64,000 nt of DNA from Bacteroidales bacterium (GTDB lineage Bacteria > Bacteroidota > Bacteroidia > Bacteroidales > Tenuifilaceae). The translations under genes and the position numbers were made by a program. The notes beneath the pieces are model-generated. The model searched no databases and had not been told where the DNA came from. It saw only the letters and a program-made list of their open reading frames with translations. Every line of letters starts with the position of its first letter. Position 1 is the stretch's first letter. This document shows positions 25,811 to 35,204 of the stretch, one piece after another. The stretch lies in the NCBI GenBank assembly GCA_020636845.1, contig JACJXD010000001.1:372001-436000 (forward strand), read 5' to 3'.

Positions 25811-27130
25811 ATGGCACAAGGAAACAATTACATTGCAGCAATCGACCTGGGAACCACCAAAGTGGTAACCCTGGTAGGAAAGCCCACGCAATCAGGGAAA
25901 TTTGAAATTGTCGGTTTTAGTAGTGCAGAATCGACAGGAATAAAAAAAGGTATGATACAAAATATCGAAGAAACGGTTAAGTCAATACAAAAAACCGTTG
26001 ACGATGTTAAAGCGCGTACGGGAATCGATTTCAAATCCGTGTATGTAGGTATAGCCGGCCAACATATACGCAGCATTAAGCATAACGGCTATAGGTTAAT
26101 CGAAAACGATGAAACCGAAATTTCGCAAAGCGATATTGAAGCACTAACCAACGAGATGCACCGAATTCCCGTTGATGCAGGGGAAACAATTCTTCATGTT
26201 CTTCCACTCGAGTACCTTATCGACAACGAACTAATCGACAACAACAAGCCGGTAGGAATGATTGGGAGAAAAATTGAGGCGAACTTCCATATTGTTATTG
26301 GCAAAACAGCATCGGCAAAACATGTCGAAAAATGTATTAACCGTGCCGGGTTAAACGTTGCCGAACTGGTATTGGAACCAATAGCCTCTGCCGAAGCGGT
26401 TCTTACAAAAGACGAACGCGAAGCTGGCGTTGCCCTTATCGATATTGGCGGTGGAACCACCGACCTAGCCGTTTTTTACGAAGGAAACATAAGACATACT
26501 GCCGTTATTCCACTTGGCGGCGATATTATTACACAAGACATTAAGCAAGGCTGCTCCATACTGCTAAAACAAGCCAATGCTCTTAAGGAACGCTACGGCA
26601 GCGCTCTTTCCGACATTGCTCCGGACAACAAAATAATTACCATTCCTGGAATTAGCGGACGAGAACATAAGGAAATTTCCATGAAAAGCCTTGCCGGTAT
26701 AATTCAAGCTCGTATGCAGGACATTTTGGATTTCATTTTATATGAAATTTCCCTTTCGGGATATTCCGATAAACTTAGCGCCGGTATTGTAATTACAGGT
26801 GGTGGTGCATTGCTGAAAAACCTCCCTCAACTAATCAAGTTTCACACGGGCTACGATGTTAGGGTTGGACTACCCACCGAAAATTTGAGCACCGAATCGC
26901 TCGAAGAGTATAGCTTACCCCAGTATTCCACCGGTATAGGGTTAGCACTGTTAGGCATGGAAAATGCCCAAAAATCACCTTTAACCGACAACGCTGAATT
27001 TACGGATGTAAAGCAAGATGAAAAACAGGAAGTGCTAGAAACAACCGGGAAAAAGTCATCATTTAAATCGTTTGGGAACTTCAAAAATATACTCTCAAAT
27101 TTATTTGACGAATCCGACACCGAAATGTAG
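25811..27130 (+). CDS. ftsA: Cell division protein FtsA
   Basis: FtsA is the actin-like ATPase that tethers FtsZ filaments to the membrane and recruits later divisome proteins. The 439-residue protein has NYIAAIDLGTTKVVTLVG (phosphate 1 motif), the SHS2 1C domain (about 85-165), ALIDIGGGTTDLAVF (phosphate 2) and IVITGGGALLKNLPQL (adenosine motif). It carries a C-terminal extension after the actin core (about residues 390-439), acidic and lysine-rich, ending with a hydrophobic-basic helix (KSFGNFKNILSNLFDE) suited to membrane targeting. ftsZ follows after 67 bases, the largest gap in the cluster. Confidence 0.96.
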   Translation: MAQGNNYIAAIDLGTTKVVTLVGKPTQSGKFEIVGFSSAESTGIKKGMIQNIEETVKSIQKTVDDVKARTGIDFKSVYVGIAGQHIRSIKHNGYRLIENDETEISQSDIEALTNEMHRIPVDAGETILHVLPLEYLIDNELIDNNKPVGMIGRKIEANFHIVIGKTASAKHVEKCINRAGLNVAELVLEPIASAEAVLTKDEREAGVALIDIGGGTTDLAVFYEGNIRHTAVIPLGGDIITQDIKQGCSILLKQANALKERYGSALSDIAPDNKIITIPGISGREHKEISMKSLAGIIQARMQDILDFILYEISLSGYSDKLSAGIVITGGGALLKNLPQLIKFHTGYDVRVGLPTENLSTESLEEYSLPQYSTGIGLALLGMENAQKSPLTDNAEFTDVKQDEKQEVLETTGKKSSFKSFGNFKNILSNLFDESDTEM

Positions 27131-27197
27131 ATTTTAAAAAGATAGTACTAATAGCGTGCAAACTATTTGATTAATAAAACGAAATAAATACAGAACC

Positions 27198-28670
27198 ATG
27201 GGCGATGAACTAATTAACTTTGATATGCCATCGGTAAACGAATCCATAATAAAAGTGATTGGTGTTGGTGGTGGCGGCGGAAATGCAGTAAATTACATGC
27301 ACCGCATGGGAATAAAAGATGTTGATTTTGTATTATGTAATACCGATGCTCAGGCCTTGCACAACAGTCCTGTTGAAATGAAAGTTCAACTCGGGGCATC
27401 GCTAACCGAAGGACGCGGAGCGGGCAATAAACCCGAAATTGGGCGACAAGCGGCAATTGAAAGTTTAAACCAACTGGTCGAGCTACTTTCGAGCAATACC
27501 AAAATGGTATTTATTACAGCAGGTATGGGAGGCGGAACCGGAACCGGAGCCGCACCCGTAATTGCTAAGGCATCAAAGGAACTGGGAATTCTAACCGTAG
27601 CCATAGTTACCATTCCTTTCCGTAACGAAGGGAAAAAACGTATTGCCCAAGCCATTGAAGGTATCGAAAACATACGCCAACACGTAGATTCCCTTCTGGT
27701 AATCAACAACGAAAAATTGCTGGAAGTATTTGGAAACTTAAAATTAACGGAGGCATTTGCCCGTGCCGACGATGTTTTGGCAACTGCCGCAAAAGGAATT
27801 GCCGAAATTATTACCGTACACGGGTATATTAACGTTGACTTTGCCGATGTGGAAACGGTAATGACCAACAGTGGCGTTGCGCTTATGGGATCGGGTCAAG
27901 CATCGGGCGAAAAGCGAGCCATTACGGCGGTAAAAACAGCACTGGAATCTCCGTTACTAAATAACAACGACATTTCTGGTGCTCGAAATATTCTGCTAAA
28001 CATAACCTATGGCGACGACGAAATTACCATGGAAGAAATAGGTCTGATTATTGACTACGTTCAAGCCGCCGCCGGCGACGATGCCGATCTTATTTGGGGA
28101 AACGGAAGCGATCCCTCGCTTGGCGAAGATTTAAAGGTTACCGTTATAGCCACAGGCTTTGGAACCAGTACCATACCCGAACTTTACATCAAGGATAAAA
28201 AAGTAGATGTTGTAAACCTTGACGATAACGCTCTTACAAACAGAATTGAGCGCACACCCCTATACCCCGAGCAAGACGGTCAAAGGTCCATAAGAAAGAC
28301 CAAAAAGACAGAAGTTTTAGACGAGTTACAACGTGTTATTGAATTCGATATTTCGGGTAGCGATGAATTTCAGGTTAAAACGGTATCAACGCCTCAGCCA
28401 ACCATTGTAAACAAAACACCACAACCCGAAGACTTATCATCGACGGTAAAGCCCACTATAAAACCCAAATCAACAAAAGGAAAAGGGCCGTATTCCAATT
28501 TAGATGAGTTGGAAAGCATTCCTGCCTATAAGCGAAGAAACGTTGAAATCGATAATGTTGACCACTCTAACACCCAAAATGTCTCTCGCCTAACACTAGA
28601 CCTTGACGATAGTGACGGAGACATTTTCCTTCGTCCCGACAACTCGTTTTTACATGACAATGTAGATTAA
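27198..28670 (+). CDS. ftsZ: Cell division protein FtsZ
   Basis: FtsZ is the tubulin-like GTPase that forms the division ring. The 490-residue protein has IKVIGVGGGGGNAVNYM, the tubulin signature GGGTGTGAAPVIAKA, and the T7 catalytic region NVDFADVETVM. The polymerising core ends near residue 320; a long variable linker (about 325-470) rich in Lys, Pro and Thr follows, and the protein ends LRPDNSFLHDNVD, the C-terminal peptide typical of Bacteroidota. The gene is the last of the dcw cluster and is followed by a strong terminator. The 67-base gap before it may hold an additional promoter but no clear element is visible. Confidence 0.98.
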   Translation: MGDELINFDMPSVNESIIKVIGVGGGGGNAVNYMHRMGIKDVDFVLCNTDAQALHNSPVEMKVQLGASLTEGRGAGNKPEIGRQAAIESLNQLVELLSSNTKMVFITAGMGGGTGTGAAPVIAKASKELGILTVAIVTIPFRNEGKKRIAQAIEGIENIRQHVDSLLVINNEKLLEVFGNLKLTEAFARADDVLATAAKGIAEIITVHGYINVDFADVETVMTNSGVALMGSGQASGEKRAITAVKTALESPLLNNNDISGARNILLNITYGDDEITMEEIGLIIDYVQAAAGDDADLIWGNGSDPSLGEDLKVTVIATGFGTSTIPELYIKDKKVDVVNLDDNALTNRIERTPLYPEQDGQRSIRKTKKTEVLDELQRVIEFDISGSDEFQVKTVSTPQPTIVNKTPQPEDLSSTVKPTIKPKSTKGKGPYSNLDELESIPAYKRRNVEIDNVDHSNTQNVSRLTLDLDDSDGDIFLRPDNSFLHDNVD

Positions 28671-28693
28671 TCTTTTTTACATTAAAGTTCCAT

Positions 28694-28732
28694 AAAACAA
28701 TAAAAGCCGCTATTCGCGGCTTTTATTGTTTT
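28694..28732. terminator. Bidirectional terminator between ftsZ and the M6 protease gene
   Basis: A perfect inverted repeat of about 17 bp with a five-base loop (TATTC, 28711-28715): the stem contains AAAAGCCGC and GCGGCTTTT with A-runs on the left and T-runs on the right. It lies between two convergent genes and would serve both strands. Confidence 0.92.
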
Positions 28733-28746
28733 CATTCTATATCGTA

Positions 28747-31158
28747 TTAATTTACAATTATTGTTTCCGTTTGTTGCTTTGTCGTTGAGCCCGTACTCAT
28801 TATAACCTTACAAAGGTACACACCTTTACTTAAATTCATTTTTGATAATGAAATAGATTGTTCTCCCGATGCATACGCCGCAGAAGGAGCACTCCATACA
28901 AGTTGCCCGAGCATATTGTAAACATCTACACTAGCACTACCACTTACCGGCATTTCAATTTGAATAACAGAATTCTGGTTAATTGGATTTGGATAAACTT
29001 TCATTCCAAAATCGTTTACTGTTGAACTAGGAACTGCAGTTGCTTCATCTCCAATAACAGCCCTAATAAGAATGTTGTAATCAAGGCCTATTTCACTTAA
29101 TTCTTTCCACTGCCCACTTGCCAAAATCCAACCACCCTTACCGGAAACCATTGGACCTGGGTCTATTGCAAATGGATGTCCCGTTGTAAACGTTACCTCA
29201 TAGCCTATCCAATATTCTTTCCCATCCTTAATCTCTATAGGGGTTGATAATTCATGAGTAGTCCATGTGTCTATTTTAACTTCCGATGTAACATTATCAG
29301 ACAAAATCAACGTTCCTGGATTGCCATAAGAACCGCCCTCCCAAACTTTAATAACCACCTTAGACATTGTATTTACACCTTGGTTCCCCAATAAATAAAA
29401 AAGAACTTTACTAATGTTTTCCCCTATTAATCCGGTAAAATCATCTGTTGTAAACCTTGTTGCTATGGTCGTTGTCGTATTTGTTCCAAAGTTGAAACCG
29501 TTATAATACCCAATATCATTTTTCAACATCACCCAAGGAACAAAATTTATGGCAGCATCAAAAGAAATCGTGCTAGAAGCAGATGTTACATTCGAAATAT
29601 TTAAACCTCCTGCTGTACCATCGCTTAAAAAACTACTCGGACTAGTTTGATCGTTAATTGCCGTTCTGCTACTAGCAGAACTATATGCAGCAGAGTTTGG
29701 CACTCCATTGGCAGTTGTTGTTCCATAAGGGCGATATATATAAACCTCATTCGGTGTTTCATTGTCGGCATCAGCATTACCATAACCCTCTCGCTGTAAA
29801 TTTATTCTATAAACCAACATTCCTGTTCCCGGTAAATCTCGATCGTAGGCGTTGTTATTCCTATACTCCACTAAAAAATACTCCCAATACGTATTAGGCG
29901 AAGGTATGATATAGGCATTGCCTGTCGCGCTGGTTGAAAGCGGATTTAATGTATATGTTCCCGATTCGCTAATTGTCGGAATATTCGAAATCCATCCTCC
30001 ATAAAGATATTTCATATAAGCCCCCATATTCTGAGGATAATCCAAAGTACCTTCCATTAAGTCCCACTTTCCAACCGGACTAATTGTAGAATTATCGCTA
30101 TACTGATATAAATCGGGAGCTCCAATAACGTGAAACATTTCGTGGCAAAGTGTTCCCAAATCAATTCTTGCATTATAAAAAAGTTGAAGTTGAAAAGTAT
30201 AGTCCCCTACTTGCTTCCCATTTATATATGCATCCTGCGAATACAAACTCCACTGGTGCGGCCAAAGTAAATCATTCCAACCGTCGTTGGCTCCTGCAAC
30301 AATAAACGAAACTACATCTACGTAATCATCATTGTTTAAATCTATATTTATACTCGTTGGAATATTAGCACTAACGGCATCAATTGCATTTTTTAGCAGT
30401 GTGTGCTCACGGTATGTTTGGCTCGATGTATTTGTAGAGCTTGTAGCATCGGGATCGTAACCATCGGGGTTTGTTGTGGCATCGTAAGGCTGATAGTAAT
30501 TTCTGTTATGCGAATCGGTGTACCATGTTACATACCCGCCACTTGGAGCAGGATAAAAAGTTGAACTAATTGTAAACTGCCCATAACTAACGCTATTGTA
30601 ATAGTCGGCGACAGAAGAAGACGATCCATTATAAATATCACTATAATACGAATAATCTTCGCTATCGACCGTTTGATCCGCAAATTTTATAAATACAACG
30701 ATGTTGTTTAATACCTCTCCCTTCGTTGTTTTCAGCGGGGCTATACCCTTTTCCGATTTACTTGGCACCAAACTTATATAATGATTATCGATAAAATGAT
30801 CTTTCCTTTTTTTCAAATACTCTTTTACCGAGATATTGGCATACGGTTCCAATCCTTTTGAAGCAGAAGGTTTATCGACTCCAACAACATAATCTGAAGG
30901 CGTTAACTTTCCGCTTTCCTCTATAGCATAAACCCAGTATCCATTTTTAGGATTACGCATTATTGTGTAACCATCGGCATCGTGAACCCAGTTGTGAAAT
31001 TCGTCGCCGCTAACAAAGCAACTGATTTTTTTACCATCGGGCTGCGTAATCACAAAAGGTAAAAAACTTTTAGGCACTGCATTTGCCCAATTAGCAAGGA
31101 AAGTAACCAATAAAGTTACTACTCCGATTTTTACTATGCTGGGTAATAATTTTTTCAT
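28747..31158 (-). CDS. Secreted M6 family metalloprotease with type A T9SS sorting domain
   Basis: An 803-residue secreted zinc protease. A signal peptide (about residues 1-27, ANA cleavage) is followed by a propeptide-like region, then the M6 (immune inhibitor A-like) catalytic domain with VVFIKFAD, SYGQF and the zinc motif HEMFHVIGAPDLY (near residue 338), a jelly-roll-like accessory region (about 540-700) and a C-terminal sorting domain (about 725-803) with VYPNPI, VDVYNMLGQLVW, LSKGVYLCKV. The last is the type A domain recognised by type IX secretion, cleaved at the cell surface. porQ, a T9SS component, lies 7 kb away. The gene is monocistronic with a bidirectional terminator. The substrate is unknown, probably host or environmental protein. 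Confidence 0.9.
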   Translation of the reverse strand: MKKLLPSIVKIGVVTLLVTFLANWANAVPKSFLPFVITQPDGKKISCFVSGDEFHNWVHDADGYTIMRNPKNGYWVYAIEESGKLTPSDYVVGVDKPSASKGLEPYANISVKEYLKKRKDHFIDNHYISLVPSKSEKGIAPLKTTKGEVLNNIVVFIKFADQTVDSEDYSYYSDIYNGSSSSVADYYNSVSYGQFTISSTFYPAPSGGYVTWYTDSHNRNYYQPYDATTNPDGYDPDATSSTNTSSQTYREHTLLKNAIDAVSANIPTSINIDLNNDDYVDVVSFIVAGANDGWNDLLWPHQWSLYSQDAYINGKQVGDYTFQLQLFYNARIDLGTLCHEMFHVIGAPDLYQYSDNSTISPVGKWDLMEGTLDYPQNMGAYMKYLYGGWISNIPTISESGTYTLNPLSTSATGNAYIIPSPNTYWEYFLVEYRNNNAYDRDLPGTGMLVYRINLQREGYGNADADNETPNEVYIYRPYGTTTANGVPNSAAYSSASSRTAINDQTSPSSFLSDGTAGGLNISNVTSASSTISFDAAINFVPWVMLKNDIGYYNGFNFGTNTTTTIATRFTTDDFTGLIGENISKVLFYLLGNQGVNTMSKVVIKVWEGGSYGNPGTLILSDNVTSEVKIDTWTTHELSTPIEIKDGKEYWIGYEVTFTTGHPFAIDPGPMVSGKGGWILASGQWKELSEIGLDYNILIRAVIGDEATAVPSSTVNDFGMKVYPNPINQNSVIQIEMPVSGSASVDVYNMLGQLVWSAPSAAYASGEQSISLSKMNLSKGVYLCKVIMSTGSTTKQQTETIIVN

Positions 31159-31196
31159 ATTTATTTTGATTTTAGATTTCTACAAAAAATTTCATT

Positions 31197-31766
31197 CTAC
31201 TTTTTAGCAAATTCTTTCGAAGGTAAAAACCCGTGAAACTTTACAGAATACGTGGTTTTATACTTAACCACTGCCATATTTTGCCTGTTCAACGTATCCG
31301 TTTTTTCCTCCAATTTCGTCCATTCTTTTCCAACACCTAGTCTAATTTTTTCTCCATTTACCGATACATTTGCATAATCGTTATTAACGCTAACTATTTC
31401 AAAACCATTATTACTATACGGAATCTTATCGAAACAAATCAAGTACGATGACACTCCTTGTCCTGCTACGCCTTTTAGGATCTTTCCAAAGCCAACCACC
31501 ACTTTCGCGGTATCTATACTAAAATTAGAAGGATAACGGTACATTTCAATTTTACCAGTATTTTCATCGTATGAATAACTCGGAGCATCAATTCTACGAC
31601 CCATTGGGACATTTCCTTGAATAGCAATACCTTCCTGTGTTTTGTAAAATTCAAAAAAAGCAACCATTCCCTCATGTGAATTGTCCAAATTTTCATTTTT
31701 CTTTAGAACATTACAACTCACAAAAATCATTAAGAACACAGCTAATAAAAGTTTTGCCCTACGCAT
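31197..31766 (-). CDS. Lipoprotein of unknown function
   Basis: A 189-residue protein with a lipoprotein signal peptide (MIFVSC, Cys18). I do not recognise the mature domain. It is predicted beta-rich with short strands (VVVGFGKILKG, SYLICFDKIPYSNNGFEIVSVN, YANVSVNGEKIRLGVG) and ends with a lysine-rich tail. It lies 38 bases upstream of the M6 protease on the same strand, so the two may share a transcript, and 78 bases after the lytic transglycosylase. Neighbour-based function (protease partner or cell wall role) would be speculation. Confidence 0.75.
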   Translation of the reverse strand: MRRAKLLLAVFLMIFVSCNVLKKNENLDNSHEGMVAFFEFYKTQEGIAIQGNVPMGRRIDAPSYSYDENTGKIEMYRYPSNFSIDTAKVVVGFGKILKGVAGQGVSSYLICFDKIPYSNNGFEIVSVNNDYANVSVNGEKIRLGVGKEWTKLEEKTDTLNRQNMAVVKYKTTYSVKFHGFLPSKEFAKK

Positions 31767-31844
31767 ATTTATTTGAATTTATTTGTTCCACTAAATGATG
31801 AAAGGCCAAATAAGATGACAAAAAACAAAAAATATTATTGTCCC

Positions 31845-33209
31845 CTATGACCTATTCGAATTCTTCTTGATACCCAATCGCTCAGCGGTGCTTTCCGGCA
31901 CATAGATAACCAAACGTTGTCCAATTCTAATCATATTACTCCTAATCCCATTCCAACTCCTTAACTGCCTAATAGACACACCATACCGTATTGCAATAGA
32001 GCCAAGCACATCGCCACTCTTAACCCTGTAAACAAACCTAACGGAACCTGTCGGCACATCATACCTATAAGATGATGTATATTTTGAAGGTGCAATAATG
32101 TTACTTGAGTTAAAAAACACGCTGTCCTTGTAGGCATATATCTCGGACTCTTTATCGATGTATGGACCAACTTCATCTACGGGAAGCCGTAACGAATACT
32201 TACGAAATTTTCCTGGCACAACATCGCGTTTATACTGAGGGTTTAAATCACGTAGCAAATCAACAGGGATATTAAGAACCTCTGCAACCTGTTTTAAATG
32301 AAGCATATCGCCAACCATTATTGTATCGGTAGTTTGAGGTATATTAATTGGCTGTGGCACCAAGTTGTGATCGCGTGAAAAGAAATATGCATACGTTGCT
32401 GCAATAAAAGCAGGAACATACCCACGTGTTTCACGAGGCAAATAGTAGTATATGTCCCAGTAGTTTCGCTTACCTCCCGACCTGCGTATAGCCTTATTTA
32501 CATTCCCTGGTCCACAGTTATACGCTGCAATAACCAACGTCCAATCTCCGTAAATGCTGTACAAATCCTTTAAAAAGTGAGCCGCTGCTTCGGTAGATGC
32601 AATGGGATCCCTCCGTTCGTCAACAAAAGAGTTTATAACCAAACCATACCTTCTGCCCGTACCAAACATAAACTGCCACAAGCCTGTAGCTCCAACTCTT
32701 GATACTGCACGAGGGTTTAGGGCAGATTCTATTACCGGTAAAAATTTTAACTCCAATGGCAATTGGTACTTATCCAATATTTCTTCAAAAATTGGGAAGT
32801 AGTAATCGGTAAGTCCCAGCATAATTTCAACCTTATCGCGCTTTTTCTGTGTATAGACATTAATAAAGTTTCGAACAATATTGTTATATGGCAATTCTAC
32901 AAGCGAATTTATACTATTAAGCCTCTTAATGTAAAACGAATCCGGGTAACTACTCAATCCTACGCTGTCGCTTTCAACGTTTAGAACAAGACTATTACTA
33001 TCTATCGATTGTTGTACATACCACAGGTTAAGCAAACTATCAAGGTTGTCGCCATAATTTTCTTCAATGTCCGATCCTTTTATAGTAAGAGTATCTTCAA
33101 CTGTAAGCGTATCGCGAACTTTAAGGTTATCCTGTGCATTTGTAACAAATCCACACAATAGCAATGTAAGTGCTAAAAATGCTTTACCATGCTTTCTCAT
33201 ACTACTCAT
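31845..33209 (-). CDS. Membrane-bound lytic transglycosylase (MltD-like) with LysM domain
   Basis: A periplasmic lytic transglycosylase that cleaves glycan strands to 1,6-anhydroMurNAc ends. With the ATG at 33209 the protein has 454 residues and a signal peptide ending VTNAQ. The family 1 SLT domain (about residues 120-270) shows the catalytic Glu in LPVIESALNPRAVS, then GATGLWQFMFGTGRRYGL and VIAAYNCGPGNVNKAI. A linker with a weak LysM-like repeat leads to a clear C-terminal LysM (FVYRVKSGDVLGSIAIRYGVS). An upstream ATG at 33239 is rejected because a TATATTTG promoter element (33224-33231) lies inside that extension. It follows the parAB-DUF5683 genes, a neighbourhood I recall from other Bacteroidota. 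Confidence 0.9.
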   Translation of the reverse strand: MSSMRKHGKAFLALTLLLCGFVTNAQDNLKVRDTLTVEDTLTIKGSDIEENYGDNLDSLLNLWYVQQSIDSNSLVLNVESDSVGLSSYPDSFYIKRLNSINSLVELPYNNIVRNFINVYTQKKRDKVEIMLGLTDYYFPIFEEILDKYQLPLELKFLPVIESALNPRAVSRVGATGLWQFMFGTGRRYGLVINSFVDERRDPIASTEAAAHFLKDLYSIYGDWTLVIAAYNCGPGNVNKAIRRSGGKRNYWDIYYYLPRETRGYVPAFIAATYAYFFSRDHNLVPQPINIPQTTDTIMVGDMLHLKQVAEVLNIPVDLLRDLNPQYKRDVVPGKFRKYSLRLPVDEVGPYIDKESEIYAYKDSVFFNSSNIIAPSKYTSSYRYDVPTGSVRFVYRVKSGDVLGSIAIRYGVSIRQLRSWNGIRSNMIRIGQRLVIYVPESTAERLGIKKNSNRS

Positions 33210-33223
33210 ATTAGGCTTTATTG

Positions 33224-33231
33224 CAAATATA
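33224..33231 (-). promoter_or_regulatory. Predicted -7 promoter element for the lytic transglycosylase
   Basis: Minus-strand TATATTTG matches the TAnnTTTG consensus exactly and ends 14 bases before the ATG at 33209. It decides the start, because the alternative start at 33239 lies upstream of the promoter. Confidence 0.6.
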
Positions 33232-33340
33232 ATATGCATTTTTGGAGTTTAATGCCTATAAAACAAGGATATTTAAACTTTTCGAGAAATATTAACAGAA
33301 TATTTTTAACAGAAATCCCCTTTTTGATATAAGCAACCCC

Positions 33341-34249
33341 TTAAAAAGTAACTCTGCATGTCAACCCAAATGCAGGTGTGGAATACGATTGCGACGCTAA
33401 TGAAGAGTTTAAAACGCTAGGTTCAACCCTAAAACTTAAATTATCATCAACATTCCAATCGTACAAAAAGCCATCAACATTTGCGTCAAGAATATTTAGC
33501 ACATAAACGGCAGTAACTCCTAAAATACAAAGGTCTCGGTTTCTTCGATAGGAATCCATGTAATAGCGTAGATTATCTTCCGAACGCGCTCCATTAAACT
33601 CATCAATGGTTGTAGGGTCATCGTCCATAACGTACAACAGCGCCTTTTTAAACCGCTTGTAGCCTCTGTTATTCCACGAAATCATAAAATAAAATGTGCT
33701 TAATCCTCCGTAAATAACAGGAATTTTCCAGTACTTTTGGTTGTAAGCCTGCCCCATTCCAGGCACCAATGTCGATAGAATAGTAGCAGCAACTGGCGAA
33801 TGTTTTTCGTTATTATAAACCAACACCGCATCGGCTACGCTTGCTATATATGCCACTCCGGCAGCAGCAACATATGCATTTCGAGCACGACGCCTTTTAA
33901 CCATTTGCTCTTTATAAATTTCCTTGTTAGGATCATCATCGGCTAAACTATTGTAAGCAGAAAGTTTCGAAAGATATGTTTGGTTCGAATGTATTCCCAT
34001 ATAAACCATGCTTCCCATTCCTGCATAAAAAATGGGTAATTTCCAATACTGCTTATTGACTACCTGTCCGGAACCGGGCAGTAAATGTGCACCCAACCAT
34101 ACACGTGTGGTAAAGTCTTTCCTAGGTTTCAAGGTTTCCGTTGTATCTTGCGCCCACCCTTCATTACCGGTAATCGCTAAAAGCAGAAAAGCCAGCAGCA
34201 CATTAAATGCTTGCCGGCCAATATGGCTAATTAATGGTATGGTCTTCAA
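33341..34249 (-). CDS. DUF5683 domain protein with internal duplication
   Basis: A 302-residue envelope protein with a signal peptide (AFLLLAITGNEGWAQ). The body holds two copies of one motif: LLPGSGQVVNKQYWKLPIFY (about residues 55-74) and LVPGMGQAYNQKYWKIPVIY (about 160-179), each followed by a hydrophobic helix and a charged segment ending in a DDDP motif. The second copy followed by YMDSYRRNRDLCILGVTAVYVLNILDA is the canonical DUF5683 module; the first looks like a duplicated half. The function is unknown. It lies 35 bases after parB on the same strand, so it is likely in the parAB transcript, an association I recall from other Bacteroidota genomes. Confidence 0.82.
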   Translation of the reverse strand: MKTIPLISHIGRQAFNVLLAFLLLAITGNEGWAQDTTETLKPRKDFTTRVWLGAHLLPGSGQVVNKQYWKLPIFYAGMGSMVYMGIHSNQTYLSKLSAYNSLADDDPNKEIYKEQMVKRRRARNAYVAAAGVAYIASVADAVLVYNNEKHSPVAATILSTLVPGMGQAYNQKYWKIPVIYGGLSTFYFMISWNNRGYKRFKKALLYVMDDDPTTIDEFNGARSEDNLRYYMDSYRRNRDLCILGVTAVYVLNILDANVDGFLYDWNVDDNLSFRVEPSVLNSSLASQSYSTPAFGLTCRVTF

Positions 34250-34284
34250 AATACTGATATTAAAAAGTTGATTACGAGAAAATC

Positions 34285-35184
34285 TTACTCGCTGATTTTG
34301 TAAAATTTTTCCAATATATCCTCAAACTCTTCGGCCGTTTTATACGAAATTACAATTTTACCATCGCCGTTATTTCCTGGCTTTAAATCGGCACGTAAAC
34401 CTAACTTATTGGTTAAATGTTCCTTTAACTCCAACTCCTTAGCATCGAGTGAATTTTCTTTTTTAGACTTTGCTTCTTTTGGAGAAGGATTCTGAAATTC
34501 CCTCACCAACTCTTCCACTTTACGAACAGAAAGGCCTTTCTCAACTATCTGCTTGTAAATGCCAAGTTGAACAGCTTGATTGTCTATAGCAACAAGAGCA
34601 CGGGCATGTCCCATCGATATTGCCTGTTGCCCAATACCTAACTGTATTTCTGCAGGCAACTTAAGTAACCTAATATAGTTTGTTACCGTAGTTCTTTTCT
34701 TCCCCACCCTATCGGCCAAACTTTCCTGAGTAAGGTTGCACTCATCGATAAGCCTTTGGTAACTAATAGCAACTTCAATAGCATTTAAATCCTGCCGCTG
34801 AATATTTTCGACCAAGGCCATTTCCAGCATAGCCTGATCGTCAACGGTACGAGTAAATGCCGGAACCGTTTTTAATCCAACCAATTTAGCCGCTCTCAGT
34901 CGTCGTTCCCCTGAAATAAGTTGGTATCTGCCATTCATATCCCTAACTGTTAAGGGCTGAATTATACCAAGAGTCTTTATAGATTCGGCTAACTCCCGAA
35001 TGGCATCCTCGTCAAAATTTGTCCTAGGCTGAAAAGGGTTTAAGTCAATTTTCTCAACCTCTATTTCGTTCACCAACTCCCTAACCACACGCGAAGAAGA
35101 ATATTCCCCACCTCTCTCGTTGTCAACATTTGCGTCTTCAATTAACGCACCCAAACCGCGACCCAGCGCATTTTTTTTTGACAT
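34285..35184 (-). CDS. parB: Chromosome partitioning protein ParB
   Basis: ParB binds parS sites, spreads as a CTP-dependent clamp and organises the origin region with ParA and SMC. The 299-residue protein has an N-terminal ALGRGLGALI ParA-contact motif, the CTPase/ParB domain (NPFQPRTNF, GERRLRAAKLVG, ENIQRQDLNAIE), the helix-turn-helix domain (LTQESLADRVGKKRTTVTNYIRLL, about residues 150-175) and a C-terminal dimerisation region. It lies 20 bases after parA, forming an operon. No clear parS palindrome was found in the window. Confidence 0.96.
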   Translation of the reverse strand: MSKKNALGRGLGALIEDANVDNERGGEYSSSRVVRELVNEIEVEKIDLNPFQPRTNFDEDAIRELAESIKTLGIIQPLTVRDMNGRYQLISGERRLRAAKLVGLKTVPAFTRTVDDQAMLEMALVENIQRQDLNAIEVAISYQRLIDECNLTQESLADRVGKKRTTVTNYIRLLKLPAEIQLGIGQQAISMGHARALVAIDNQAVQLGIYKQIVEKGLSVRKVEELVREFQNPSPKEAKSKKENSLDAKELELKEHLTNKLGLRADLKPGNNGDGKIVISYKTAEEFEDILEKFYKISE

Positions 35185-35204
35185 ATTCCCTCTTTATAAA
35201 ACTT

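Noticed and set aside
27386..27868. 160-codon open frame on the minus strand opposite ftsZ
   Set aside because: It lies fully inside ftsZ, has no recognisable domain or promoter, and reflects codon bias of the conserved gene.
32421..32442. parS-like half site (TGTTTCACG) near parAB
   Set aside because: Only the left half matches the parS palindrome TGTTTCACGTGAAACA, and it lies in the conserved catalytic-domain coding region of the lytic transglycosylase (Pro-Arg-Glu-Thr-Arg), so it is best explained as coding sequence.
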